Counted from the stretch's first letter, positions 1 through 8,656 are shown. The stretch is DNA of 64,000 nt from Paenibacillus sp. FJAT-29882 (GCF_001510645.1 NZ_LMVB01000001.1:1870981-1934980); one strand, 5' to 3'. Notes: generated from the sequence alone by a model not told the origin. A program made the numbers and translations.

Positions 1-201
1 ATCAATCTTTTTTATAAAACCAGACTTAAATCTGCTGGCAAAGACTCCATTTTGAATAATCTTTTTTCAAAACGGTTTCTTTTTATTTATTGTAAAATAA
101 GAGTTTACGAGGTATTTTTGATCAAACTTTATTTCAAACCAACACTACGAAGGCTATAAATCGCCTTTTAAGCGTTTTTAGTGGATGGTTTTGCATTATC
201 T
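1..201. other. intergenic, no gene seen
   Basis: AT-rich left edge of the window. I see no open frame with a ribosome binding site. Short GATCAAACTTT/GATCAATCTTT-like words here recur near 9416, 11040, 11781 and 17401, all inside the accessory region. No function can be assigned. Confidence 0.4.
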
Positions 202-316
202 TTAGTTGAGTAAGGAGTTTTTTCGAATGTATGATTTTAGTTATTTTCGTACATTCAAAAGACCACCAATTTGGTGGTCACGTTGTTGAATTAAAGCACT
301 CCGTTAGTTGAATAAG
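202..316. repeat. composite palindromic repeat, fullest copy
   Basis: This copy has three parts: a left TTAGTTGAGTAAGG edge; a hairpin at 225-256 with GAATGTA/TACATTC arms; and a second hairpin at 261-279 with GACCACCAA/TTGGTGGTC arms. It ends with TTGAATTAAAGCAC and a second CGTTAGTTGAATAAG. Close relatives lie at 3461-3597 and, truncated, at 3947-4017. It encodes nothing visible and is probably a small non-autonomous mobile or structural repeat. Confidence 0.7.
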
Positions 317-323
317 ATAATCC

Positions 324-533
324 CTATTTTTTCGAAAAAATCCTTCGAATAAAAGACCCTATTAAAGCATAGATCAAAGATATTACTATTGCTCTTACAA
401 TCCCATTAAAATCTAAATCAAAAGCCTCTTTCCGTACTATTCCTTGAAATGGTAAATTCGAAGGTTCAAATATTATACCAATCACTATTATCCCAATAAA
501 AAGGATAAAAAAATCTATTACAAACTGCTTCAT
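324..533 (-). CDS. small membrane protein, unknown
   Basis: A 69-residue protein I do not recognise. Two hydrophobic stretches, at about residues 5-22 (FVIDFFILFIGIIVIGIIF) and 48-62 (AIVISLIYALIGSFI), suggest two membrane passes, and the tail is basic (RRIFSKK). It starts at ATG with only a weak upstream purine stretch. Palindromic repeats flank it on both sides (202-316 and 577-605), so it stands alone rather than in an operon. Confidence 0.5.
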   Translation of the reverse strand: MKQFVIDFFILFIGIIVIGIIFEPSNLPFQGIVRKEAFDLDFNGIVRAIVISLIYALIGSFIRRIFSKK

Positions 534-576
534 ATAAATTCATCTCATTCCTTTGGGATTAATAGAGGATCTATCC

Positions 577-605
577 TCAAGTAACCTGCCCGTTACTTGA
601 ATAAG
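577..605. repeat. short palindromic repeat with compensatory change
   Basis: Arms TCAAGTAAC (577-585) and GTTACTTGA (592-600) surround a CTGCCC loop. Other copies in the window have TCAACTAAC/GTTAGTTGA, so both arms differ by one matching base pair here. That keeps the stem intact, as expected if the hairpin itself matters. Confidence 0.65.
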
Positions 606-645
606 AAAATTTAATTCACTGGCAGTAAATGAACTTATTCGTTTA

Positions 646-1140
646 TTATTCTTGCCACCCAGCAATTATCTCTCCACTCCATAGAACCTCTATTACATAT
701 TTTTCTCTTGGACAATAAAGAAACTGTTCTTCATACGATATATTGTCGAAACTGATTATTATATTTTCTATTGTTGTAGAAATAACTGGGGTTTGGTTAG
801 GGGATGACGATGTTTTTCTCATAAGATAAACAACACTATTTTCAAAACCACCTTGTTTGATGAAGGAAGATAGATGATGTGCTCCATCTATTTGAAATTT
901 TATACTCATTTTCTCCCAATCAATTCGTGCAACACTTCCTGAAGAATCAAAAGGAAATTCTTCCACAAACCGATCTACTGTACCTTCGCTTTGCTCCACA
1001 GTTAACACATTAATACTTTCTTTCTCTAAAAGTTCATCACAAAATTCAGTAGCAAGTTCTTCATACTCCTGCTTGATGGCATTTTGTCTATTTAATTCGA
1101 TAATATCTTGTAATCTTTTTTTTCTTTCTTCTCTATTCAT
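646..1140 (-). CDS. hypothetical protein, 164 aa
   Basis: I do not recognise this soluble, acidic protein. The N-terminal 35 residues are charged and helix-prone (REERKKRLQDIIELNRQN), followed by mixed sequence ending in VLWSGEIIAGWQE. There is no signal peptide, membrane segment or metal-binding motif. It starts at ATG with a weak site (AAGAGGTTGCT). It is a stand-alone gene between palindromic repeats. The composition looks genuinely coding. Confidence 0.5.
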   Translation of the reverse strand: MNREERKKRLQDIIELNRQNAIKQEYEELATEFCDELLEKESINVLTVEQSEGTVDRFVEEFPFDSSGSVARIDWEKMSIKFQIDGAHHLSSFIKQGGFENSVVYLMRKTSSSPNQTPVISTTIENIIISFDNISYEEQFLYCPREKYVIEVLWSGEIIAGWQE

Positions 1141-1382
1141 AGCAACCTCTTATAAACCTAGTATTTTAAATTAGCCTTTTGATTCAAACATGGCACTCCA
1201 TTAGTGAAACAAGAACCAATACTTACTGTTTCTTCTCAATTGATTCTTGGCATCTTTCACAATAGTTATGATTATGGCTGCCTTACTTAATTTTAATTGC
1301 TAATTTCTATTTTATTAATTTCTTTCTACAGCTATCCTGTCCGTTAGTGGAAGAAGAAAAAGCTGATTTGATGAAATCTACA

Positions 1383-1865
1383 TTAAAGAAATTTTAATTT
1401 TGTTATTGCTTTAAGGACTTCATCCCTGTTTTTCGAAAGTTTCATCCATTTTGGTAGTCTACTTTTAGCACTTAAATAATATAAGCCAGAAGGTCTTACA
1501 TGTTCTTTAATATAATTCTCTATATCGAAAAGATGTTCATAATTAAAGAACCAAAGTTTATGCCCACAACATTGAGTTTGAAGATACAAGGGCAAACCAA
1601 AGTACCAATCAACTCCCTGTTTCTCATTATATAATTCGTGGCTAAAAGCCCAGAGATTATCCCATCTTCTTTTGGGATGAATATCTTTGGTGTAGCCACA
1701 TTTGACACATAACAACCGTTTCGATTCATGTCCCAAATATCTAGGTTCATCTTTACCTTTTGCGTTATTCGGAGTGAAAATTCTGGAACAACTGCTACAC
1801 CTAGGACACTGAACAAGAAACAAGTCTGAATAGGCTAATAACATTCCACCTACACCAACAAGCAT
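1383..1865 (-). CDS. zinc-ribbon protein of unknown role
   Basis: A 160-residue protein with a zinc-ribbon-like N-terminal half. It has CPRC at about residues 20-23 and CVKC at about 53-56, a typical four-Cys metal site. Further on is an aromatic WYFGLPLYLQTQCCGH stretch with extra Cys/His, then a basic C-terminus. Similar TFIIB-type zinc-ribbon proteins occur as orphans in Bacillales. The start is ATG at 1865; a later in-frame Met (MLLAYSD) eight residues in is an alternative. Its partner or target is unknown. Confidence 0.6.
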   Translation of the reverse strand: MLVGVGGMLLAYSDLFLVQCPRCSSCSRIFTPNNAKGKDEPRYLGHESKRLLCVKCGYTKDIHPKRRWDNLWAFSHELYNEKQGVDWYFGLPLYLQTQCCGHKLWFFNYEHLFDIENYIKEHVRPSGLYYLSAKSRLPKWMKLSKNRDEVLKAITKLKFL

Positions 1866-1940
1866 TAGAAACCACCACCTACAATCAGTAAACGTTATCT
1901 TTATTATAATTTATTTTTTATTATTAAAGTCGATTCTTAT

Positions 1941-1968
1941 TCAACTAACCTGCCTCGTTAGCTTAATA
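1941..1968. repeat. short palindromic repeat copy
   Basis: TCAACTAAC followed by CTGCCTC and GTTAGCTTAATAA. The right arm carries substitutions relative to GTTAGTTGAATAA, so the stem is partly degraded. It is the same family as the repeats at 202, 577, 3461, 12092 and 15082. Confidence 0.55.
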
Positions 1969-1974
1969 AACTAG

Positions 1975-2068
1975 ATAAAAAAACTCCTCTTATTTTATTA
2001 AGAGGAGTTTACATAATCACCCTTATCGGCAATAAAAAAGATCTTCTCTGGTTAGAAGATCCTTTTTT
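1975..2068 (-). terminator. tandem terminators after the 230-aa gene
   Basis: Two hairpins lie just downstream of the gene that ends at 2073. The first has GATCTTCT/AGAAGATC arms at 2040-2061 within an A/T-rich frame. The second has AAACTCCTCTTA/TAAGAGGAGTTT arms at 1981-2010 and is followed on the minus strand by a T run. Both fit rho-independent terminators. Confidence 0.65.
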
Positions 2069-2072
2069 ATTC

Positions 2073-2765
2073 CTAATCTTCTTCTTGGTTTTCAAAATCG
2101 CTCCATGCCCAATTAGACCAATGAGTATTTAATCTATCTGATTTTATTAGATTTATATTATTCAACTCAATTGCTTGTGCCAGACTTTGAAAAAATATAC
2201 TTTTGCTTGGCTTTTGTCCGTCGCCAATATCAGGGTGTTCCCATTCACTAGTTTGATAAAATAGTGGTAATTCAATATTTTCATCTATCTCATTTAATAA
2301 AGATTGAGCCGTCATCCATAGTTTTTCTCCATATTTAGAGCTTAGATAACGAAGAAGCTTAGTTGGATTAAATGGATCAGTTTTAATTCCTAACTTTATG
2401 TATTCCTCTGGTTGAGGGTTTAGTGTAACCATTTCTCCTTTGATAAGGAGTTCTAAGTGAAAAGGATTTACAATAAAGTTTGCTTCGTCATCATACCACC
2501 ATTCTGCATTTTCTTGAGATAAAATGTCATCTATACCTATAATGAGTCCTCTCTGTTTAGTGGCATTGCTATAAATATAAATATCATTGGATATATCCTG
2601 CTTTTTATCTACACCTACAACTTCAAATACAATTAACCATTGTTCTTTATTGCTAAAAACAGTTAGCCTACACTGTGCTAAATCAAAATTATAATTATCT
2701 AGCACGGGGAAATTGAAATCCTCAGCGCAGACATCTAATATTTGAAGAATTTCCTTTGCTCTCAT
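2073..2765 (-). CDS. hypothetical protein, 230 aa (DUF7003-like?)
   Basis: A soluble protein of about 230 residues with many aromatic and acidic residues. The N-terminus (EILQILDVCAEDFNFPVLDN) resembles, from memory, uncharacterised DUF7003-type proteins; this is a weak assignment. No catalytic motif is apparent. I prefer the ATG at 2765, with GGAGAG ten bases upstream, over a TTG 48 bases further out. It is followed by two terminators and is transcribed alone. Confidence 0.55.
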   Translation of the reverse strand: MRAKEILQILDVCAEDFNFPVLDNYNFDLAQCRLTVFSNKEQWLIVFEVVGVDKKQDISNDIYIYSNATKQRGLIIGIDDILSQENAEWWYDDEANFIVNPFHLELLIKGEMVTLNPQPEEYIKLGIKTDPFNPTKLLRYLSSKYGEKLWMTAQSLLNEIDENIELPLFYQTSEWEHPDIGDGQKPSKSIFFQSLAQAIELNNINLIKSDRLNTHWSNWAWSDFENQEED

Positions 2766-3002
2766 AGCTATCACTCTCCGCAACCATTTATAAAGATAGT
2801 ATATCCTATACAAATCTAGTTAACATAAAGTCAACTCTCAGAAGTTCCGAAACATAAAACCCCTTGGCGCTCAAAGGGTTCCGAATGGTCCAATTTTATT
2901 GGTTATACATGATTTCATACATCGTTGATGAATCAACATTTTCGGCTTCTGAAGAAGCCTAGTAGCTGCATAAAAAAGGAGTGTTTTATGCAAATTCTTC
3001 TT

Positions 3003-3045
3003 TCACTAAAGCACCCTTTACTTTAAGTATACTTATTCACAATCT
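3003..3045. repeat. repeat fragment with CACCC...TTTAAGTA core
   Basis: AAAGCACCCTTTACTTTAAG followed by a TTCACAATCT tail. The same two blocks recur at 12150-12183, 15931-15967 and 17262-17297. It looks like a second subtype of the window's palindromic repeats, in which the right arm has drifted from GTTGAATAAG to TTTAAGTAC. Confidence 0.45.
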
Positions 3046-3063
3046 CAATTCAATTAAGGTTGT

Positions 3064-3405
3064 TTAATCATTTAAATCATATAAATAAATTGGATTTATA
3101 CACTCCAAAATGGATACTATTGCGTTATTGTATCCAGACATTTTTTCAATTTCTTTTTCATCTTTAAATTCTTCGTTTTCGAACTGCACTGTAAGTTGGT
3201 TTATTATTTTTAGGTACTTACTTATAAATCCCTTTTCATCCAAATGTTTAACATCCACCAGCATTTCATTATAAGCTAACAGTTCACCCTCATTGGTATA
3301 TTGAAACTCAGTTTTATCAAAGATGGTATTTGTATTTGTAAAATGTATTTTCCTTTCAATTACGTCTACTAACGTAAATTGGTTCAGTTTCTTATTATCG
3401 TTCAT
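3064..3405 (-). CDS. hypothetical protein, 113 aa
   Basis: An unrecognised acidic soluble protein with a good site (AGAGAGGGATAATT) before its ATG. It is rich in Asn, Glu and Lys and has no signal peptide, Cys pair or membrane segment. Repeats flank it on both sides. Codon use and the ribosome binding site support a real gene. The size and the surroundings of orphan genes would fit a cargo or immunity-type protein, but nothing in the sequence proves that. Confidence 0.5.
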   Translation of the reverse strand: MNDNKKLNQFTLVDVIERKIHFTNTNTIFDKTEFQYTNEGELLAYNEMLVDVKHLDEKGFISKYLKIINQLTVQFENEEFKDEKEIEKMSGYNNAIVSILECINPIYLYDLND

Positions 3406-3460
3406 AATTATCCCTCTCTTTGTTTAGGACTCATTTTAAGTATAATTTTATTTTTGATTT

Positions 3461-3597
3461 TCAACTATCCTGCACCTTTAGTTGAACAAGGGGTTTTTCT
3501 GAATGTATGATTTTAGATATTTTTGTACATTAAAAAGACCTCCAAATTTGTGGTCGCGCTGTTGAATTAAAGCACCCGATAGTTGAAGAACAATAAG
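3461..3597. repeat. composite palindromic repeat, second full copy
   Basis: It begins with TCAACTATCCTGCACC and TTTAGTTGAACAAGG. A GAATGTATGATTTTAG hairpin and the GACCTCCAAA/TTTGTGGTC element (now imperfect) follow. It ends GTTGAATTAAAGCACCCG plus ATAGTTGAAG. It aligns over its whole length with 202-316, showing that the unit moves or is maintained as one block of about 115-135 bp. Confidence 0.65.
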
Positions 3598-3609
3598 GAT
3601 TATTTTGAA

Positions 3610-3894
3610 CTATAATCCTAAAACCTTAACAGTTATAATGATGAACAGTAAAATGATATTTAGCCAGACGAAAAATTTAATCATAACCTCAGCCCATAAC
3701 TTCCTACGCAATCCAAAATAAAGGATAACACCATAAATTAAGAGGCTAATAAGTACACGAAATTCAGATTTTTTTTCAATTCCCAATTCGAAAAAATCAA
3801 TGAATGTATATATTAAAACAGTGATGGCAAATAAAAAAAGGTATACCTTGAAAATTTTTTCTTTTCTCTCGGACTCATGTTTAAATTCATACAT
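3610..3894 (-). CDS. small three-pass membrane protein
   Basis: A 94-residue protein with three hydrophobic stretches, at about residues 17-36, 45-62 and 70-92. Its N-terminus is charged (MYEFKHESERKEK). I cannot assign a family. The translation signal (GGTAAGAAAA before ATG) is weak. It sits between two copies of the palindromic repeat with no co-transcribed neighbour. Confidence 0.5.
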   Translation of the reverse strand: MYEFKHESERKEKIFKVYLFLFAITVLIYTFIDFFELGIEKKSEFRVLISLLIYGVILYFGLRRKLWAEVMIKFFVWLNIILLFIIITVKVLGL

Positions 3895-3946
3895 TTTTCT
3901 TACCTCAACTTATCTTCTTTTTCCTTAAGTTTAACAAATATATTCT

Positions 3947-4017
3947 TAAACTAAACTGCTGCGTTAGTTGAATAAGGAGTTTCTCGAATGTATGATTTTA
4001 GATATTTTCGCACATTC
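3947..4017. repeat. palindromic repeat copy, 3' truncated
   Basis: It holds AAACTAAACTGCTGCGTTAG with TTGAATAAGG, then the GAATGTATGATTTTAG half and CGCACATTC. The GACCACC hairpin and right edge are missing, and the sequence runs into the region upstream of the recombinase gene. Confidence 0.55.
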
Positions 4018-4093
4018 ATTTCGTTGATATAACTGGTCCCTCTTGATAAACTATCCATATCATACGTTGAATGTACGATATCGGAGGATAATT

Positions 4094-4624
4094 ATGAAAG
4101 AAAAGAACGTGCAGCCGTTACGAACGTCCAAAGAAATCGAGGTTATGAAATGGACGCTACGGCGATATGGTTCCGAACAGGACTATTTTTTATTTGTCTT
4201 TGGGATCAATACCGGACTTAGGGTCAGTAATATTGTACCGTTGACTGTTGGCGATGTCCGAGAGAAAACGCATGTGGCGATTCTAGAGAAAAAAACGAAG
4301 CGATTTATGTTGCCAGTGAAGCTAGGGGAAGAAATCGAGAATTATACGGCTCATATATGCGATGGAGAGTACCTGTTTCTAAACCGGAAGGGCAATTTTT
4401 TTCCCCATTCTCCCACACAAGCCTACAGAGCGCTTGTGAAGGCCAGCGAAGTGCTAGAGATGACTTCGGCACGCATAGCATTCGGATATGCGTATTATCG
4501 GAGAACGAAAGACCTGGCATTCCTGCAAATTAGCTTTAACCATTCCGCCCCGTCGATCACTAAACGATATATCGGGATTACGCAAGACGAAATCGACGAA
4601 ACACTAAAGGATTCCTCTTTATAA
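4094..4624 (+). CDS. tyrosine recombinase, degenerate catalytic His
   Basis: A 176-residue phage-integrase-type (tyrosine recombinase) catalytic domain without an N-terminal arm-binding domain. Visible active-site landmarks are R43 (NTGLRVSN), R127, H150 (FNHSAPSIT) and the nucleophile Y159 (KRYIGI). The usual HxxR box reads TSAR at 124-127, so the catalytic His is Thr; the following Lys is Ile. The start is ATG at 4094 with CGGAGGATAATT; an upstream in-frame TTG at 4043 lacks a site. It may retain DNA binding or strand exchange but looks impaired. No att site is recognisable. It is flanked by a repeat upstream and a terminator downstream. Confidence 0.75.
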   Translation: MKEKNVQPLRTSKEIEVMKWTLRRYGSEQDYFLFVFGINTGLRVSNIVPLTVGDVREKTHVAILEKKTKRFMLPVKLGEEIENYTAHICDGEYLFLNRKGNFFPHSPTQAYRALVKASEVLEMTSARIAFGYAYYRRTKDLAFLQISFNHSAPSITKRYIGITQDEIDETLKDSSL

Positions 4625-4669
4625 GGGGTAACGTCAGGAACATGCGTAAGTTTCTCAACATAAAAGTCT

Positions 4670-4705
4670 AGACTTATCTCTTCATTCCATAGATAAGTCT
4701 TTTTT
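4670..4705 (+). terminator. terminator of the recombinase gene
   Basis: AGACTTATCT (4670-4679) pairs with AGATAAGTCT (4691-4700) and is followed by TTTTT. It is a clear rho-independent terminator 45 bases after the stop codon. Confidence 0.8.
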
Positions 4706-4775
4706 ACTAAAGCACCCTTTCGAGCATTAACAATTGATGATAGTTATTACAGGAACACTGCACCAAATCCATATC

Positions 4776-6104
4776 TTAGAGATACCATTTTCTATGATAA
4801 TAATAAATTGTCAGAAGTACGATGAATTCGGATGTTGGGATTGCGAGCCAGACGCCTGTTAATCCAAATAGTCGAGGCATGATCATAAGCAAGATGAGCA
4901 AAACGATAATTTCACGTGCTGCAGTAATCCATGTTGCCATTCGGATGTGTCCAATAGATTGATAATATGTCATCATGACAAAATTTGTTCCCATAAAGAG
5001 ATATGCGATGAAGAATAGTTTAATGCCCGATACAGCCAGTGTCACCACTTCTTCAGAGAAATCACCGAACAAACTGACAATCTGTGTTGCTGCAAATTGA
5101 CCGATTAACACAAATAAGATACCAGCTACCAAAGCTGTCCCGATCGCAAGCCTTATTGTTTGTTTCATCTTCTTTTCATCTTTGGCTCCACTATAATAAC
5201 TAATCAGTGGTTGGATGGCGGATCCCATTCCTAAAAATAATAGTAACATTACACTATGAACATAATTCAAAATGGTAAACGCTGATACACCGACAGTTCC
5301 GACGAGATTTTTAAACGCGAGGTTATGCGAAATCGTAAAAACTGAAATCCCGACTTCTGCAAGAAAACTTGGGAAACCAATGACTAATATAAGCAGAGCA
5401 AGCTTCTTATCAAATTTGAAACGCACGAAACGTAAGTTGCTTTTTTTTCTGAAAAAATGCGTACAAAGTATGATAAGTCCACTAAATGCCCCTAAGACTG
5501 TTGCAGCAGCTGCACCTTCCACGCCAAAATCAAGCACGAATAAAAACACATAGTTCAAAATGATATTGACAACTGACGTGGTAATAAGCGCAATCATTGC
5601 TACATTTGGACCGCCATCATTTCTCACTAAAATACTAAAAGCATTTTCTACAGTGAAGACAAACCCAAACAATAACATGACGTTCAGATAATCCGATGTA
5701 TATTCAAACGTATCAACATTCGCGCCAAGTAAATACGCGAGTTCTGTTCTAAATACAAAGGCAGTAAGCCCGATGATCATCGTCAAGATAAATATAGAAC
5801 TTATGGCATGTGAAAAAATGATACGTGCTTGATCTGGTCGTTTAGCGCCCATCATAGCGGAATAACGAGTTGCCGCACCGATACCAACCCACAATGACAT
5901 GGCGACAAAAATGGTATAGACTGGTCCAGCAATACCCACACCTGCCAGAGCGACTGGACCTAGCTTGTTGCCGACCATAATTCCGTCAATAACGATATTG
6001 ACAGCCATCAGCAACATTCCGACGATTGAGGGGATTAAATACCTTAGGAAAGATTTCCCTACTGATTCTGTATCTAAACGGTTTATTATTTGTTCTTTTT
6101 CCAT
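4776..6104 (-). CDS. MATE-family multidrug efflux transporter
   Basis: A 442-residue integral membrane protein with about 12 hydrophobic segments in two related halves. It has the MATE hallmarks: an early PSIVGMLLMAVNIVIDGIMV segment, GIGAATRYSAMMGAKR in the first half and GMGSAIQPLISYYSGAKDEKK in the second. Family members export drugs or metabolites in exchange for Na+ or H+. The length is normal. A TetR-type repressor gene ends upstream of it (6200) on the same strand, 95 bases away, so control by that repressor is likely but inferred. Its substrate cannot be read from sequence. Confidence 0.9.
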   Translation of the reverse strand: MEKEQIINRLDTESVGKSFLRYLIPSIVGMLLMAVNIVIDGIMVGNKLGPVALAGVGIAGPVYTIFVAMSLWVGIGAATRYSAMMGAKRPDQARIIFSHAISSIFILTMIIGLTAFVFRTELAYLLGANVDTFEYTSDYLNVMLLFGFVFTVENAFSILVRNDGGPNVAMIALITTSVVNIILNYVFLFVLDFGVEGAAAATVLGAFSGLIILCTHFFRKKSNLRFVRFKFDKKLALLILVIGFPSFLAEVGISVFTISHNLAFKNLVGTVGVSAFTILNYVHSVMLLLFLGMGSAIQPLISYYSGAKDEKKMKQTIRLAIGTALVAGILFVLIGQFAATQIVSLFGDFSEEVVTLAVSGIKLFFIAYLFMGTNFVMMTYYQSIGHIRMATWITAAREIIVLLILLMIMPRLFGLTGVWLAIPTSEFIVLLTIYYYHRKWYL

Positions 6105-6199
6105 CGCTATTTCAAATCCTTGTCTATTAATTGGTTAAAAAAACCCTAAAAAATATTTTTGTTTTTATAGTTTTCTTAGAGAGAAAAGAAACTGGCATA

Positions 6200-6775
6200 T
6201 TATGTGCCAGTATATTCATCATTTTTTTCAGTCAGAATTCCACTCAATAATACATCCACAATGGTTTCAAATGATTCTGTTACTGAGATACTATGCCCTA
6301 AAAAGAATTGTCTATCAAGCGTTATATTCGAAGCCCCAATAATTAGTTTCATCAATAAGTCGATGTTCATGTCCTTAATGATCCCCGATTGGATTCCTTC
6401 TTCAAGAAGTGCTTTAAGATCATTCCACTGATTCAATTCGCGATTTACGCGTTCCCATTGTTCAGGGTAGAACCGTTTCAATTGCTCCAAAATACGCAAA
6501 TCGTAAAACTCATTGTATTTAGGTAAGACAACAATAGTTTTTTTTATTTTTTCCGCGAGTGTGAATTCAGGATTGTCGATAATTAGGCGAGTCTGTTCGT
6601 CAAACTCACTAAGCGTCAAATCGATAATGGAATCAAGAATATCTACCTTTGATGAAAAAATTTCATATAACGTACGCTTACTTATCCCAAGTCTTTTCGC
6701 CAGATCATCCATTCTGAACTTAATGCCATTATTTCTAGTTTCTTCAATGAATGCTTGTATGATTCGTGTCTTCAA
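6200..6775 (-). CDS. TetR-family transcriptional regulator
   Basis: A 191-residue TetR-type repressor. The N-terminal helix-turn-helix is clear (RMDDLAKRLGISKRTLYEIF, about residues 18-37), followed by the usual all-helical ligand domain. I chose a TTG start at 6775 because AAGGGGGAG lies six bases upstream and the family fold begins exactly there. The frame stays open upstream to 7222, but that extension has no homology to TetR proteins. It sits directly upstream of, and in line with, the MATE gene, so it probably senses a pump substrate and represses itself and the pump. Confidence 0.85.
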   Translation of the reverse strand: MKTRIIQAFIEETRNNGIKFRMDDLAKRLGISKRTLYEIFSSKVDILDSIIDLTLSEFDEQTRLIIDNPEFTLAEKIKKTIVVLPKYNEFYDLRILEQLKRFYPEQWERVNRELNQWNDLKALLEEGIQSGIIKDMNIDLLMKLIIGASNITLDRQFFLGHSISVTESFETIVDVLLSGILTEKNDEYTGT

Positions 6776-7222
6776 CTTATACTCCCCCTTAAGAAAAGAA
6801 AACTTCAAATACTTTTTTAGTTTTTCTAGTTTGATGATACTACAGTTGTTGGAGTTATGCCAACTCGCATTATCAACAGTCGATAAACAAGTAAGGATAA
6901 ATAAAGAGGAAATAATTTTATGAGCGAAAATATTCAAAAGAAATAAGCCTAGATTATTCACCAACATATAAAAAATACCACGGAAGGGTTGATCTATCAG
7001 TTTTTTCGTGGGATTTTCTTTTTCACTCAAAAGATGAAAAAAGAATCTATTTCTACTAAGGTTATTGCGACTAAACAAATACCAAAAGAAAGGATTCTTA
7101 TGATGAATCCCTTGTCCTTCGGCATCTTCTTTTTCCGCCAACTCGTGTAACTCTACGATTGAAAGTTTGCTAAAAGCCTTTTCAAAATCTAATAAAAGAT
7201 ATAAACCGACTACGCAAATCAA
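6776..7222 (-). pseudogene. unrecognised open stretch fused in frame ahead of TetR gene
   Basis: The frame is open from 7222 to the TetR start but has no good start site of its own. It encodes a partly hydrophobic segment (GIFYMLVNNLGLFLLNIFAH) preceded by charged sequence (FEKAFSKLSIVELHELAEKE). A strong AGAAGGAGAG site lies near 7265, but every frame from it meets a stop within about 12 codons. This looks like a decayed membrane-protein gene. I cannot name the parent family. Confidence 0.35.
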
Positions 7223-7790
7223 TCATACAAAAATAAAGATAAGATTACGGATTTTTATAAAAACTCTCCTTCTTTTCTCTTACTAATCATTCCTTTATTG
7301 TAAATAAACTTCAAAATTTTTCAAACAATACCAGATATCAGAATAAACTTAAACTATCCCTATTAGAGAATTTATATGTATGATTTTAGTCTTAAGTCCA
7401 TTCACATAGTTAACCTTATCTAACGACAATGAAAAAAGAAGCTTCAATTGAAAGATCCTCAGATTGACTACCCTGCATGTCCCTATTTTTTTATGTAAAA
7501 ACCTCTTTTCTGCCTTTATTTACAACACTATGTTATGACACCCGTTGAAGTACTGAAAATAGTGCATCTTAAAATAGATGCCAATTCTTCTAAGTTATGA
7601 CACAAAAAAAAGCCCATTCCATTAAGGAATCGATTTTTTAATCACATATTATTAATTTCAATATTTTCTTCTATCATCATCGGCTAATAAAAAGTCCTTT
7701 TACTATCTGTATTTTTATGAAAATCTTCGAAATTTTTATAAAGCATTGTTTTTTCAATGGCATCAATTAATTTACTTCATATTTTATGAG
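7223..7790. other. intergenic, one repeat fragment
   Basis: AT-rich sequence with no supported gene. A partial copy of the repeat core (TATGTATGATTTTAG) occurs near 7373. A short open stretch on the plus strand near 7746 overlaps the lipoprotein relic and lacks a ribosome binding site, so it was not called. Confidence 0.4.
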
Positions 7791-8247
7791 TTATTTATTT
7801 TTCTCAATTTTTCCCATCTCGAAATTCTCTGTATTCCCATCCCATTGAACAGTGACTTGGATAACTTCATCTGGAATTTCTATCGCTGTACCTTTACCAC
7901 TACTTTTATGTGTAAAGACTTTTTCATTATCCGTTAATGGTTTATCAATATTAAGTTCTTGCCCACCACTACTAGATGAAAATTCGTAACGATACTTCAA
8001 ATTTTTCATTGATGAGATTTCGTCTGAACTACCATTAAAAGTGAGGGTAAAATTTGTTGAAACTTCACTAACATAATGTGTTTTTTTCTTTTTCAGAAAA
8101 GGTTCCTTCGCCATCCACTACATATTCAGCAGACCAATGTTCACTTTCACCGTGAAAGTTATAATCATGTTTTACAACATTTTGATTGTTACAACCTATA
8201 AATAAAGTTAAGGGTAATAATAAAAATATAAATTAATATTTACGCAA
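7791..8247 (-). pseudogene. lipoprotein gene broken by stop and frameshift
   Basis: An AAAGGAGGG site precedes a TTG at 8247 that opens a lipoprotein signal: M-R-K-Y, then an in-frame TAA (8233-8235), then FIFLLLPLTLFIGC with the lipobox Cys at codon 19. The frame continues as NNQNVVKHDYNFHGES to about 8090. There an A-rich run shifts frame, and the mature domain carries on to 7791 (THYVSEVSTNFTLTFNG...). It is therefore inactivated by at least two lesions. The mature part looks like a small secreted beta-rich protein of unknown role. Confidence 0.75.
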
Positions 8248-8532
8248 AAAAACCCTCCTTTTAAATAGCTCTCTACATTAAATACAAATTACCTAATATT
8301 GTATGTAAAGTGCGCCCCATTAATCACCTTTACATCGTTTGCTTTTTATATTTTCTTTAATGTTGAATTTATATTGTTAAGGCTTAACAATATAAAGCCT
8401 AGTATAACAAAGGTTATTAATTCTCCTGTAAAAAAAGAGACTACCTCTAATTTAAAGCGTACAAACCATACAGACAACTACTCATATTTCATTATCTTAC
8501 CTTTATTTTTACCATAATAATCCAATTAACTT

Positions 8533-8565
8533 CTTGAATTATTATGCCCCGTTAGTTCAACAAGG
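8533..8565. repeat. degenerate palindromic repeat copy
   Basis: CTTGAATTATTATGCCCC followed by GTTAGTTCAACAAGG. The right arm is recognisable and the left arm is eroded. It lies between an unassigned stretch (8248-8532, no gene supported) and the LysE-type gene. Confidence 0.45.
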
Positions 8566-8656
8566 ACATCAAACAAATAATGTTTATGTTCAATTAATAA
8601 CACCTTTTCTATATAATACAATGTAAGAATTACATAATTAGAAAGGTGATATAAAA

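Noticed and set aside
1520..1816. 98-codon open frame inside the zinc-ribbon gene
   Set aside because: It overlaps a gene with a clear zinc-ribbon motif in another frame and has no start signal.
4305..4520. 71-codon open frame antisense to the recombinase gene
   Set aside because: It is a shadow of the recombinase coding strand with no ribosome binding site and no recognisable domain.
7746..7937. 63-codon plus-strand frame over the lipoprotein relic
   Set aside because: It is antisense to the better-supported lipoprotein frame, AT-rich by chance, with no start signal.
8299..8517. 72-codon plus-strand frame upstream of the LysE gene
   Set aside because: No ribosome binding site, low-complexity hydrophobic and Asn/Thr-rich product, and no family resemblance.
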